The notes beneath the pieces are model-generated. The model was not told the origin of the DNA. It saw nothing but the letters and a program-made list of their open reading frames with translations, and did not search any database. A stretch of 7,048 bases of DNA from Candidatus Poseidoniales archaeon. Lineage in GTDB: Archaea > Thermoplasmatota > Poseidoniia > Poseidoniales > Thalassarchaeaceae. This document shows positions 1 to 5,790 of the stretch, piece after piece. Both the position numbers and the translations under genes were made by a program. Numbering within the stretch: the first letter of the stretch is position 1; each line of letters opens with the position of its first letter. The DNA lies in NCBI GenBank assembly GCA_022447885.1, contig JAKUTA010000059.1, positions 1 to 7,048 of the forward strand, in the 5' to 3' direction.

Positions 1-249
1 CACTTTCTCAATCCCAGTGACCAGATAACTGCGGAACTGCTGCCTCGCTCCTATGCTGAGGAGCACCCTGAACAAAGTGTAGATGCCAGGCGCCGCAGGG
101 TGTTCACCACTGAAGTCTGGATGATGCATCCGGCGCAGTCGCTCCACATCCAGTTTGGCAGAACGGCGTGTCAACCGCGGCAGTTCCTCACCATGGTGAT
201 CGACCCGGCCATCGTCGCCGACAGCCATCTGTTCCGGTGAATCAGGCAT
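1..249 (-). CDS. Unrecognised protein, N-terminal part (runs off left edge)
   Basis: An ATG at 249 directly follows an in-frame TAG and opens a frame that stays open for 83 codons to the window edge. I do not recognise the family. The first 30 residues are polar and acidic (two Asp, Gly, Arg, His), then a basic stretch around PRLTRRSAK, then Pro-Gly followed by a more hydrophobic segment (IYTLFRVLLSIG) that could begin a membrane or amphipathic helix. It would continue the minus-strand series 43 nt after the HIT gene. A weak TATA-like string (ATTGATTC on the minus strand, 274-281) is centred about 28 nt before the ATG, which would suit a leaderless start. The opposite strand is also open in the codon-aligned frame (1-240), and composition does not settle it: GC at third positions favours the plus frame (about 71 versus 63 percent), while the share of G at first positions favours the minus frame. 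Strand choice is therefore uncertain. Confidence 0.45.
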   Translation of the reverse strand, partial: MPDSPEQMAVGDDGRVDHHGEELPRLTRRSAKLDVERLRRMHHPDFSGEHPAAPGIYTLFRVLLSIGARQQFRSYLVTGIEKV

Positions 250-292
250 CTATGGCGGCGAGCAAGGCACAGCGAATCAATGCGCTGGCCAC

Positions 293-730
293 TCAGTCCA
301 GCGCCCACAACTGCTCTGCGAGTTCAGCCAAGGTGGAGAAATCAGGGTCCGCGGAACCGGGCGCAGGTGTATCAGGCCAGCAGGCGAGCAGGGTCAGCCC
401 GCCATCGCCCTCGGTGCGTGGCACGACATGAACATGCACGTGCGGAACCTCCTGGCCGGCGAGCGGCCCGTCGTGCACGCCGACACTGAAGTCGGTCGTG
501 CCGAAATGAGCACCGAGTCTACGCTGCACCTCCACCACCCCCTCCATCAGGCCCGCCATGCTCTCGGAGGAGAGTTCAGCGAGGTACTGCTTCTGCTCCA
601 CGGGAATGACGAGCGTGTGCCCAGGACGTCGGGGGAAGATGTCGAGGAAGGCCACCCAGGCATCTCCCTTGGCGACGAAAGACGCGGGAATCTCCCCGTC
701 GACGATCTTCGTGAACAGACTCGGTTCCAT
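293..730 (-). CDS. HIT family protein, Fhit-like dinucleoside polyphosphate hydrolase
   Basis: A 145-residue histidine-triad protein. The triad H97-V-H99-V-H101 followed by VPR is the nucleotide-binding and catalytic motif; the middle or last His is the nucleophile in the family. Just before it, DGPLAGQ (87-93) closely resembles human Fhit (DGPEAGQ) rather than the N-x-G form of Hint proteins, which favours hydrolysis of Ap3A/Ap4A-type dinucleotides. The N-terminus (SLFTKIVDGEIPA) is Hint-like but Ser4 and Thr7 stand where many family members have the zinc-binding C-x-x-C. Length is normal for the family, and the protein should be cytosolic. The open frame begins with a GTG at 733, but the ATG at 730 is preferred because a Shine-Dalgarno sequence (736-741) lies 5-7 nt before it and overlaps the stop of the lipoprotein gene, suggesting translational coupling. 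The exact substrate is inference. Confidence 0.9.
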   Translation of the reverse strand: MEPSLFTKIVDGEIPASFVAKGDAWVAFLDIFPRRPGHTLVIPVEQKQYLAELSSESMAGLMEGVVEVQRRLGAHFGTTDFSVGVHDGPLAGQEVPHVHVHVVPRTEGDGGLTLLACWPDTPAPGSADPDFSTLAELAEQLWALD

Positions 731-735
731 CACAC

Positions 736-741
736 CACCTC
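736..741 (-). promoter_or_regulatory. Ribosome binding site of the HIT gene
   Basis: The minus strand reads GAGGTG here, 5 nt before the ATG at 730 (7 nt from the GAGG core). It overlaps the TGA stop of the lipoprotein gene at 740-742. It decides in favour of ATG 730 over the GTG at 733, which would be too close. Confidence 0.55.
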
Positions 742-2008
742 AGTCGCACGCCACTTCCGCATGCCATGAAAGCGCCACCAGCCGATGAGCGTTTCCGGAA
801 TTGCCTATGCGGTGACTTCCGCCCACGAGGTCCGCCTCACCGTCACCGTCGATATCCCCCACGTCGAAGGTGATCATGTAGCGCATGGAGTCGAACAGGT
901 CGTGACGCACGAAGGTGAGATCACCGACGTTCTCCAAGAGCACCAGATCTATCTGATGCACCCCTGGATAGACAAAATCGAACTGCAGTGTACCGATCAC
1001 CAGATCGACATCTCCGTCACCATCGACATCGAACGGTTTGGCCGTGTACGCCCCCCAGACGCGCGCTAGTTCGTGCTGTGTGAACTGGCCTGTGCCGTCG
1101 TTCTCCAGCCATGCTGCTCCGTGCTCATCATGCGGGTACTGCTCCTCTGGGAGGTCCATGTCGAGGGTGTCTCCATTGGTGTAGATGATGTCATCATCTC
1201 CGTCCCCGTCAAGGTCGTACACCTCGAGTCCTGACATGCCGAACCAGGTGTTGTCGGACTTCACCAGCGTCTCGAGGGTGAAGTTGCCCTCCCCGTCGTT
1301 GCGGTAGAGGTTCACCTCCTCTGACAGTTGGGAGAGGGAGACCGCCAGATCGAGATCGCCGTCGCCATCGGCATCGAACGGGAAGGCGTGGATGGCGCCG
1401 GGACGAGCATCGATCTCGTGCGGCGAGAAGCTGCCGTTGTCCTCCTGCTCCAGCCAGAGCACGCTGCCGTTCAGGTTGCCGAACTCGCACACGACGATGT
1501 CGAGGTCGCCGTCGCCGTCCAGGTCCGCGGCCTCGGCGCAGGCGACGCGACCGATGCCGGAGTGCAGCGTCTCGCTGCTGAAGTTGCCCTCGGCATCGCG
1601 GCGCAGCAGCACCACTCTGCCGGCCAGGTCGTCGGACGGGGGCAGGATACCGATGTCGGCGACGAGCAGGTCATTGCTGCCATCCTGGTCGAGGTCCACC
1701 ACCTGCGCGCGCACGGGCGCGGTGAGGCCCACGGAGAGGCGCTCCTCGGTGCAGCCGTCGGCATCGCAGCGGGTCCAGGACACCCAGCCGTCCAACGGCT
1801 GAGTCGACAGGATGTCCAGTCGGCCGTCACCGTCGAGGTCGCCCATACGCACGTTGGCCGTCGTCATCTGGTCAGGGTCCGGAATCAGTTCACGAACCTC
1901 GAATCCCTCATCCACCCCCTCACACTCCCGAGGTGAGTCGTTATCGAAGCAGCCGGACAGGGAGGAGGACAGGAGCACGAGCACCAAGAGGGAAGGAAAG
2001 ACGCGCAC
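740..2008 (-). CDS. Secreted lipoprotein with seven FG-GAP/VCBS repeats (beta-propeller)
   Basis: 422 residues. The N-terminus is a lipoprotein signal: Arg2, a hydrophobic run (LLVLVLLSSS) and a lipobox L17-S-G-C20, so the mature protein should be lipid-anchored on the outer face of the membrane at Cys20. The rest holds seven calcium-binding loops of the D-x-D-x-D-G-x-x-D type at about residues 57, 105, 162, 212, 265, 327 and 385, spaced 48-62 residues apart, as in integrin-like FG-GAP/VCBS blades. Seven repeats suggest one closed seven-bladed propeller. The second loop is DLDQDGSND rather than DGDG. Cysteines at 29, 81, 86, 157, 174 and 421 could form disulfides. No enzymatic motif is visible; binding of a ligand, polysaccharide or partner is the usual guess. 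The start is GTG at 2008; upstream the frame closes at 2036-2038 with no ATG. A GGAGG lies 15-16 nt upstream, rather far. It sits between the flavoprotein (gap 49 nt) and the HIT gene (gap 9 nt to its ATG). Confidence 0.9.
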   Translation of the reverse strand: MRVFPSLLVLVLLSSSLSGCFDNDSPRECEGVDEGFEVRELIPDPDQMTTANVRMGDLDGDGRLDILSTQPLDGWVSWTRCDADGCTEERLSVGLTAPVRAQVVDLDQDGSNDLLVADIGILPPSDDLAGRVVLLRRDAEGNFSSETLHSGIGRVACAEAADLDGDGDLDIVVCEFGNLNGSVLWLEQEDNGSFSPHEIDARPGAIHAFPFDADGDGDLDLAVSLSQLSEEVNLYRNDGEGNFTLETLVKSDNTWFGMSGLEVYDLDGDGDDDIIYTNGDTLDMDLPEEQYPHDEHGAAWLENDGTGQFTQHELARVWGAYTAKPFDVDGDGDVDLVIGTLQFDFVYPGVHQIDLVLLENVGDLTFVRHDLFDSMRYMITFDVGDIDGDGEADLVGGSHRIGNSGNAHRLVALSWHAEVACD

Positions 2009-2057
2009 GGGCTGGTCCAGACAGCCTCCGCTTGACTACGTTGCGACCTGTGAGACA

Positions 2058-3695
2058 TCACTCGGGTGGCGCCAGCAGCCAGTCATCTCCAGATCCTTGG
2101 TTCACTGGAGAATCGCTGACGTTGCCGGAGGAATCGACGAGCGTGTGCTGCAGATGACCGGCATCATCGCGCTCCGGATGGTCGCTGCGCTGGTGGCTGC
2201 CACGCGATTCAGCACGGTGCAGGGCACTCGCCACGGCCGCTGCGGACAACTTCAGCAGACCCTCGAGCCGCAGCACTTCGACCAACTCGGTGTTCATCAC
2301 CGGATTCGCATCTGAGAGTTGCAGACCGGCGGTGCTGATCTCGGAGATGCGCACCGCCGCCGCTTCCAGTGTAGCAGCATCTCGCTCGAACCCCATGGCA
2401 TCGCTCATCACGCTCGCCAGTTGGAACGCTCCAGCCGCCCGCGTGAGCGCTCCCTCGTCTGCTCCGTGCAGCAGATGAGCAACCTTCTCTCCAGCCGTCG
2501 ACAGTTCTGCCGTGACCGCTTCCGGGGAGCCGAAGCCGAACGAAGCTGACGTCGACGCCGCGGCGTCTCCGGCTGCGGCACCACCTACGAGAGAATCCAG
2601 CAGATGGTTGCCGGCGACGATGTCGGCGCCGTGGAATCCCGAGTTGCAGCAGCCTCCGGCAGCGAACAGGCCCTCAACCGGTTCTCCCCCTGAGGTGACT
2701 CTTCCGGTGCAGTCCGTGGGCACCCCGCCGATGGTCAGCTCGCCACGCGGGGAGAGCGGAAGCACGTCGGCGTCGAGCGCCAGGCCACAGCGGCTCTGGA
2801 CCCGTTCGGCCGTGTCGGAATACCACTTCCTGCTGGTCCGCTTGAGCACGCGGGCGTCGAGCACGCACAACTCACCTCCCGAGAGGATCTGTTGTGATGC
2901 GGCGTCAAGACCTGAATCAGCCTCGAACTCGACATCGCCTCCTGAAGCGAGCCTCACCTTGGCACCATCGTCGATCAGGGTGAGCGGGAGCGACAGGTCG
3001 ACCGTCTCCACGTTGAGCGGGTTGCACGCGCTGAACTCCATGTCGCGCAGAGGGATGCCCGCCACCAGTGCCAGCCAGGCTCCGGTGCCATCTCCGACCC
3101 CGTCGCCGTTCCACGCGGACTGGAAACCGTCGCTGGCGAGAATCACGGTCTTCGCCTGCACGCCCACCAGTTCACCTTCCTGCACATCGAAGAACACCGC
3201 GCCACAGGCAGAACCGTCGTCATGCATGGCTAGACTGACCGCCTGCATGTCCACCCTGCGGGGAATGCCCCGCTTGATGCACTGCTCCTCGAGCAGTTGG
3301 TGCAGTTCTCTACCAGTGCTGTCACCGGTTGATGCCACACGTGATACGCTGTGGCCAGGGAGTTGTTGCAGCAGGGGGAGCGACGCGCCATCCCTGCGCA
3401 GCACCAGACCCCAGCGCTCGAGCAGTGCCAGTTCCTCGAAGGCGGCAGAGGTCCGGGCTGCGGCCACGTCCTGATCGGACAGCCACCTGCCCGCACGGAT
3501 CGTGTCGTCCCTGTGAGCCGTGGAGGTCGCTTCTCCCATTGAAATCGCCAAGCCGCCGGTGTCGGCGGCACCGGCATCAGAACCGTGGGCGCGTCCGTCG
3601 AACAAGGCGACCGAGGCACCGGCGTCATGCGCAGCGATGGCTGCGCGCATGCCGGCGACGGTGCCGCCGATGACGACCACGTCCCAAGCATCCAT
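2058..3695 (-). CDS. SdhA/FrdA-family FAD flavoprotein, active site degenerate
   Basis: 545 residues from the ATG. The N-terminal Rossmann segment VVVIGGTVAGMRAA (6-19) binds FAD; the second glycine of the usual GxGxxG is Thr12. Further family marks: DTGGLAI (45-51), GDGTGAWLALVAGIPLRDMEF (about 201-221, matching the SdhA TGDG...MEF block), GGVPT (323-327), GLFAAGG, FHGADIVAGNHLLDS (354-368) and the C-terminal SRGSHQRSDHPERDD (497-511). Length is close to that of succinate dehydrogenase and L-aspartate oxidase flavoproteins. However, E. coli SdhA His242 (FHPT) aligns with Asn225, Arg399 (HGANRLGGN) with Ile359, the RGEGG block is absent, the residues before GGVPT hold no His, and the covalent-FAD His aligns with Ala41. 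Succinate or fumarate turnover is therefore unlikely; the substrate is unknown. No iron-sulfur or membrane-anchor subunit is adjacent. ATG 3695 is preferred to GTG 3701 because a TATA-like box lies about 27 nt upstream. It is the first gene of the cluster with the lipoprotein and the HIT gene. Confidence 0.88.
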   Translation of the reverse strand: MDAWDVVVIGGTVAGMRAAIAAHDAGASVALFDGRAHGSDAGAADTGGLAISMGEATSTAHRDDTIRAGRWLSDQDVAAARTSAAFEELALLERWGLVLRRDGASLPLLQQLPGHSVSRVASTGDSTGRELHQLLEEQCIKRGIPRRVDMQAVSLAMHDDGSACGAVFFDVQEGELVGVQAKTVILASDGFQSAWNGDGVGDGTGAWLALVAGIPLRDMEFSACNPLNVETVDLSLPLTLIDDGAKVRLASGGDVEFEADSGLDAASQQILSGGELCVLDARVLKRTSRKWYSDTAERVQSRCGLALDADVLPLSPRGELTIGGVPTDCTGRVTSGGEPVEGLFAAGGCCNSGFHGADIVAGNHLLDSLVGGAAAGDAAASTSASFGFGSPEAVTAELSTAGEKVAHLLHGADEGALTRAAGAFQLASVMSDAMGFERDAATLEAAAVRISEISTAGLQLSDANPVMNTELVEVLRLEGLLKLSAAAVASALHRAESRGSHQRSDHPERDDAGHLQHTLVDSSGNVSDSPVNQGSGDDWLLAPPE

Positions 3696-3718
3696 TGACA
3701 CACGCCACTGACGGCTGC

Positions 3719-3726
3719 ATCATAAA
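3719..3726 (-). promoter_or_regulatory. TATA-like promoter element of the flavoprotein cluster
   Basis: The minus strand reads TTTATGAT, the best TATA-like string in the 146-nt gap. Its centre lies about 27 nt before the A of ATG 3695, the spacing of a TATA box from the transcription start in archaea. The transcript would then begin at or next to the ATG (leaderless), in line with the absence of a Shine-Dalgarno sequence there. Confidence 0.5.
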
Positions 3727-3738
3727 CGCGACGTAGGA

Positions 3739-3755
3739 TGCCTCCGTAGGAGGCA
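3739..3755. repeat. Perfect inverted repeat upstream of the flavoprotein promoter
   Basis: TGCCTCC, a 3-nt spacer GTA, then GGAGGCA: seven matched base pairs. It lies about 13 nt upstream of the TATA-like box, a typical place for a regulator site. The repeat contains CGTAGGA (3745-3751), and the same CGTAGGA occurs 13 nt before it (3732-3738). A hairpin ending transcription is less likely, since no T-run follows on either strand. Confidence 0.5.
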
Positions 3756-3841
3756 GCGCAACGATTACTGGAATCGTATGCCACCTCGCGCCCGCCGCCG
3801 GCGCACTCCGATGAAGGAGGGGGAATCAAAACGAATGTAGG

Positions 3842-3916
3842 CGGGCGCGGCAGGATTTGAACCCGCGGTCCCCGGCTTAGGAAGCCAGTGCATTATCCGG
3901 ACTATGCTACGCGCCC
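3842..3916 (-). tRNA. tRNA-Arg, anticodon CCU
   Basis: A complete 75-nt cloverleaf reads on the minus strand: acceptor stem GGGCGCG/CGCGCCC (7 of 7 pairs), D stem GCAT/ATGC, anticodon stem CTGGC/GCCGG with loop TTCCTAA, five-base variable loop, and T arm GCGGG-TTCAAAT-CCTGC. The anticodon CCT at positions 34-36 decodes AGG. There is no intron at the usual 37/38 site, the discriminator base is G, and the 3' CCA is not encoded (CCT follows). It lies 41 nt downstream of the RFC-like gene on the same strand; no clear TATA box of its own is visible in that gap, so read-through from the RFC gene is possible. On its 3' side the minus strand has a short T-run (TTTTGATT, 3826-3829 region) that could help end transcription. 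Confidence 0.97.
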
Positions 3917-3957
3917 GCTGCGCCGACATTGCCGACTGTGATGACGCTTGTGGCAGT

Positions 3958-5103
3958 TCAGGTGAGCGCCATACCGTGCCGGATTCCCGCAGCGGCGGTC
4001 TCGTGCAGGAAGCACTCGAACTGGATGCGCGGGTGGCTGCTGCGCTGCAGACGAACATCGCAGCGGGCCAGAGAGTCCAGCAGATCGAACTGCAGGGCCG
4101 GTGCGAGCAGCAACCGACCGCTGGTGAGCACCCGATGCAGCTGAGAGATGATGTCGTCAGCGTCCAGCGCCTGTTCGGTCATCATCTTGTCCAACTCTGC
4201 GAGCGCTCCCGTCTGCACCTTTTTCTTACGGCCGCGGTGCTCCTGCCAGCGCCACTCGATGACGCGGCCCCTGAGCGACATCTCGACCATCAGACGGCCG
4301 GCCTGCAGGGTCGAGGCAGCCACCAGCCGGTGCACGCTGCCGCGATCGGCCAGGCGATTCGTGCGCGCCAGCAGTTCGAACGTGAACAACGCCTTGCGCA
4401 GGTTGCCCGAACTGACATGGATCATGTCGCCGACGAGCCCGGCGACAGGCTCCAGCCGCTCGCGGGCGGCCACTCCCGCGAGCGTCGCCTGCATGCGGTC
4501 CGGCTCCACGCTGGGGATGCGGATGTGCAGGGTGCGACTGCGCAGCGCGTCGATGATGCGACTGGGAGCGCGGGCGGTGAACATGAAGCGGGCGGTGGCC
4601 GACTCCGATTCCATCATGCGGCGCAGGTACGGCTGTCTCCTGGTACCGAGGTGATCGGCGTCCTCGATCACGATGATGCGGCTGACTGGGGCTCGCTCGC
4701 CGCTCGCAGCCGGAAACTCTGCGCCTGCAGGTGGTGGATCGTCTTCGTCCTCCGACTCCCACATTCCACGGTCGAACGCCTCCAGACTGGTGCGCCCGGC
4801 GAGTGTGTCGCTGGACGTGCGACCAGCAGGACGCAGGAAATCCTCGAACTTCCCCATGGCTCCGCTGGTACGGGCCAGATCACGCGCCTGCAGAACGTGC
4901 GTCGTCGCCCGCCATCCCGGGCCGAGCACCTGACGGGCCACCAGCCTCCATGCAGCGGTCTTCCCAACTCCAGCAGGACCGGTGATGAGCATGTGCGGGG
5001 GTGAGCCGGTCAGGCTGGCCGAGGAGAGCGTACGGCGGACGGATTCAGGAGCCGCGAGTTCGTCGAAGCGCTTGGGCGCGTGCGTCTGCAACCAACTCGG
5101 CAT
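3958..5103 (-). CDS. rfcS: Replication factor C small-subunit-like AAA+ protein (divergent paralogue)
   Basis: 381 residues, against about 320-330 for typical archaeal RFC small subunits. RFC loads the PCNA sliding clamp onto primed DNA. Marks in order: PHMLITGPAGVGKT with Walker A at 42-49; Walker B IIVIEDAD (143-150); LRRMME (160-165, RFC box LRRTME); sensor 1 region FMFTARAPSRII (173-184); S-R-T (189-191, RFC SRC box, arginine finger R190 kept); sensor 2 GNLRKAL (233-239); and a C-terminal collar ending DDIISQLHRVL ... RIQFECFL, as in RFC subunits. Oddities: the Walker B D-E-A-D is E-D-A-D, the sensor 1 Asn is Arg178, and about 35 extra residues, including an acidic run (SEDEDD, 117-122), lie between Walker A and B. 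A basic patch GRKKK (291-295) is present. ATP turnover may be altered, so it may be a non-equivalent member of a clamp-loader complex rather than the main small subunit. The start is ATG 5103, with no Shine-Dalgarno; the gap to the membrane-protein gene is 49 nt. Confidence 0.85.
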   Translation of the reverse strand: MPSWLQTHAPKRFDELAAPESVRRTLSSASLTGSPPHMLITGPAGVGKTAAWRLVARQVLGPGWRATTHVLQARDLARTSGAMGKFEDFLRPAGRTSSDTLAGRTSLEAFDRGMWESEDEDDPPPAGAEFPAASGERAPVSRIIVIEDADHLGTRRQPYLRRMMESESATARFMFTARAPSRIIDALRSRTLHIRIPSVEPDRMQATLAGVAARERLEPVAGLVGDMIHVSSGNLRKALFTFELLARTNRLADRGSVHRLVAASTLQAGRLMVEMSLRGRVIEWRWQEHRGRKKKVQTGALAELDKMMTEQALDADDIISQLHRVLTSGRLLLAPALQFDLLDSLARCDVRLQRSSHPRIQFECFLHETAAAGIRHGMALT

Positions 5104-5106
5104 CCG

Positions 5107-5128
5107 GAACGAAGGTCAACCTACGTTC
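5107..5128. repeat. Imperfect inverted repeat directly upstream of the RFC-like gene
   Basis: On the minus strand two 11-nt half-sites, GAACGTAGGTT and GACCTTCGTTC, face each other and match at 9 of 11 positions, with no spacer. The repeat ends 4 nt before the ATG at 5103. A second, overlapping repeat pairs GTTCA (5125-5129) with TGAAC (5137-5141). The half-site shares GAACGTAGGT with the dyad upstream of rpoP. A protein binding site or a hairpin in the leader are both possible. Confidence 0.4.
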
Positions 5129-5152
5129 ACAGTCCTTGAACTCAACGACACA

Positions 5153-5452
5153 TCAAGAGGGTCGGAACAGCAGGAAGGAGGCTCCGCTCAGGACGAGGCT
5201 GACGATGAATCCGATGACCACTCCACGAGCCATGGCGCGGTCCTGATAGCCGAGGGCGACGAGCCACATGAAGAAGGCGATCAGCGGATTGCAGGCGGCG
5301 CTGAACCAGGCGAGGTCGAAGCCGATGCCCAGACCGACCAGAACCGTCAGCGTGGGACACATCAGCAGTCCGACCATGAAGGCGATTCCCGGATCCTGAA
5401 AGGCGCCCTCACGCGTCCGCAGTTCAGTGGACTCGTCCTCTTGCACGCGCAC
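5153..5452 (-). CDS. Small three-helix membrane protein, unknown function
   Basis: About 99 residues. I do not recognise the family. The first 20 residues are polar and charged (VQEDESTELRTREG), followed by three hydrophobic segments at about 22-44, 48-69 and 76-96, with charged loops (D-R-x-M-A-R near 71-76) and a short R-P-S tail. The composition and length suggest an integral membrane protein with a cytosolic N-terminus, or the reverse. No catalytic or binding motif is seen. The frame has no ATG start: GTG codons at 5452 and 5446 are the choices, the stop upstream is at 5480-5482, and no Shine-Dalgarno sequence helps decide. It lies 36 nt after rpoP and 49 nt before the RFC-like gene, all on one strand, so co-transcription is likely, but context gives no hint of function. 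Confidence 0.7.
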   Translation of the reverse strand: MRVQEDESTELRTREGAFQDPGIAFMVGLLMCPTLTVLVGLGIGFDLAWFSAACNPLIAFFMWLVALGYQDRAMARGVVIGFIVSLVLSGASFLLFRPS

Positions 5453-5488
5453 GCGACCATCAGCACGAGGCGAAGGTGTTTACCCGCC

Positions 5489-5746
5489 TCAGTTGCAATC
5501 GACCATCTTGAAGCCCTTGCGACGGGGCTTGACGAACACACGGAAGCCGCACGCCTTGCAGGAGATCCCTGTGCGCGAGCCGTCGAAGTACTCCAGATTG
5601 CCACAGCTCAGGCACTTGTACTCCACCTCGATCGGCAGGCTGCGCATGCCGCAGTCAGGACAGTTGATCGCCTCGGACCACCCATCTTGACGGTGGTCCT
5701 TGCGGCAGTTCACATCAGTGCAGCGGTAGCGGAATTCTCGGTCCAT
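5489..5746 (-). CDS. rpoP: RNA polymerase subunit P (Rpb12-like) with an extra N-terminal zinc ribbon
   Basis: 85 residues with two four-cysteine sets. The C-terminal half, C45-x2-C48-G ... C63-x2-C66-G-x-R-V-x2-K-x-R-x-K, fits the archaeal RpoP/eukaryotic Rpb12 zinc ribbon, a small subunit that helps hold the RNA polymerase assembly platform together. RpoP is normally only about 45-60 residues; here an added N-terminal ribbon (C9-x4-C14 ... C29-P-x-C32-G) precedes it. The last residues (VDCN) are unusual, as Rpb12 tails normally end in short hydrophobic or basic residues. The ATG at 5746 is supported by a strong Shine-Dalgarno sequence 5 nt upstream. It follows the guaAA gene with a 97-nt gap that holds an inverted repeat and an A-rich promoter candidate. 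A generic double zinc-ribbon protein is the alternative, but the spacing and basic tail argue for RpoP. Confidence 0.72.
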   Translation of the reverse strand: MDREFRYRCTDVNCRKDHRQDGWSEAINCPDCGMRSLPIEVEYKCLSCGNLEYFDGSRTGISCKACGFRVFVKPRRKGFKMVDCN

Positions 5747-5751
5747 CAGCT

Positions 5752-5757
5752 CTCCTC
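5752..5757 (-). promoter_or_regulatory. Ribosome binding site of rpoP
   Basis: The minus strand reads GAGGAG, 5 nt before the ATG at 5746. It implies that the rpoP mRNA has a leader, unlike the flavoprotein transcript. Confidence 0.6.
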
Positions 5758-5780
5758 GACTGCCGCCGTGCGAACCACCC

Positions 5781-5790
5781 TTTTTGAATC
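5781..5790 (-). promoter_or_regulatory. Possible TATA-like element of rpoP
   Basis: The minus strand reads GATTCAAAAA, the only A/T-rich run in the guaAA-rpoP gap. A start about 26 nt downstream would fall near 5758, just ahead of the ribosome binding site. The match to a TATA box is poor, so this is tentative. Confidence 0.3.

Noticed and set aside
1..240. Plus-strand open frame of 79 codons entering from the left edge and ending in TGA
   Set aside because: It is the exact antisense of the minus-strand ORF that begins at 249. It has no lysine, matches no family I know, and every other gene is on the minus strand. Its third-position GC is somewhat better, so it is kept only as the alternative.
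1200..1860. Repeated GTCGCCGTCGCC-like strings resembling a DNA repeat array
   Set aside because: They encode the D-x-D-G-D-G calcium loops of the lipoprotein; spacing follows protein blades, not a nucleotide repeat or CRISPR.
1328..1936. 202-codon plus-strand open frame across the lipoprotein gene
   Set aside because: It is antisense to the calcium-loop repeats; its Val/Ala/Glu-rich periodicity mirrors the D-x-D-G-D codons.
2512..3474. 320-codon plus-strand open frame across the flavoprotein gene
   Set aside because: The translation is Ser/Pro/Arg-rich and of low complexity, typical of antisense to a GC-rich gene, while the opposite frame has clear FAD and SdhA motifs.
3788..3804. GC-rich hairpin (GCGCC/GGCGC, 7-nt loop) beyond the tRNA 3' end
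   Set aside because: Only five pairs in a GC-rich stretch, with no T-run after it; chance pairing is likely.
3778..3840. 20-codon plus-strand micro-ORF rich in Arg, in the flavoprotein-tRNA gap
   Set aside because: It looks superficially like a tiny basic ribosomal protein but matches none I know, has no ribosome binding site, and ends against the tRNA on the other strand.
3904..5004. 366-codon plus-strand open frame across the RFC-like gene, starting inside the tRNA
   Set aside because: It overlaps the tRNA and a gene with intact Walker A, RFC box and sensor 2 motifs; no recognisable domain in its own translation.
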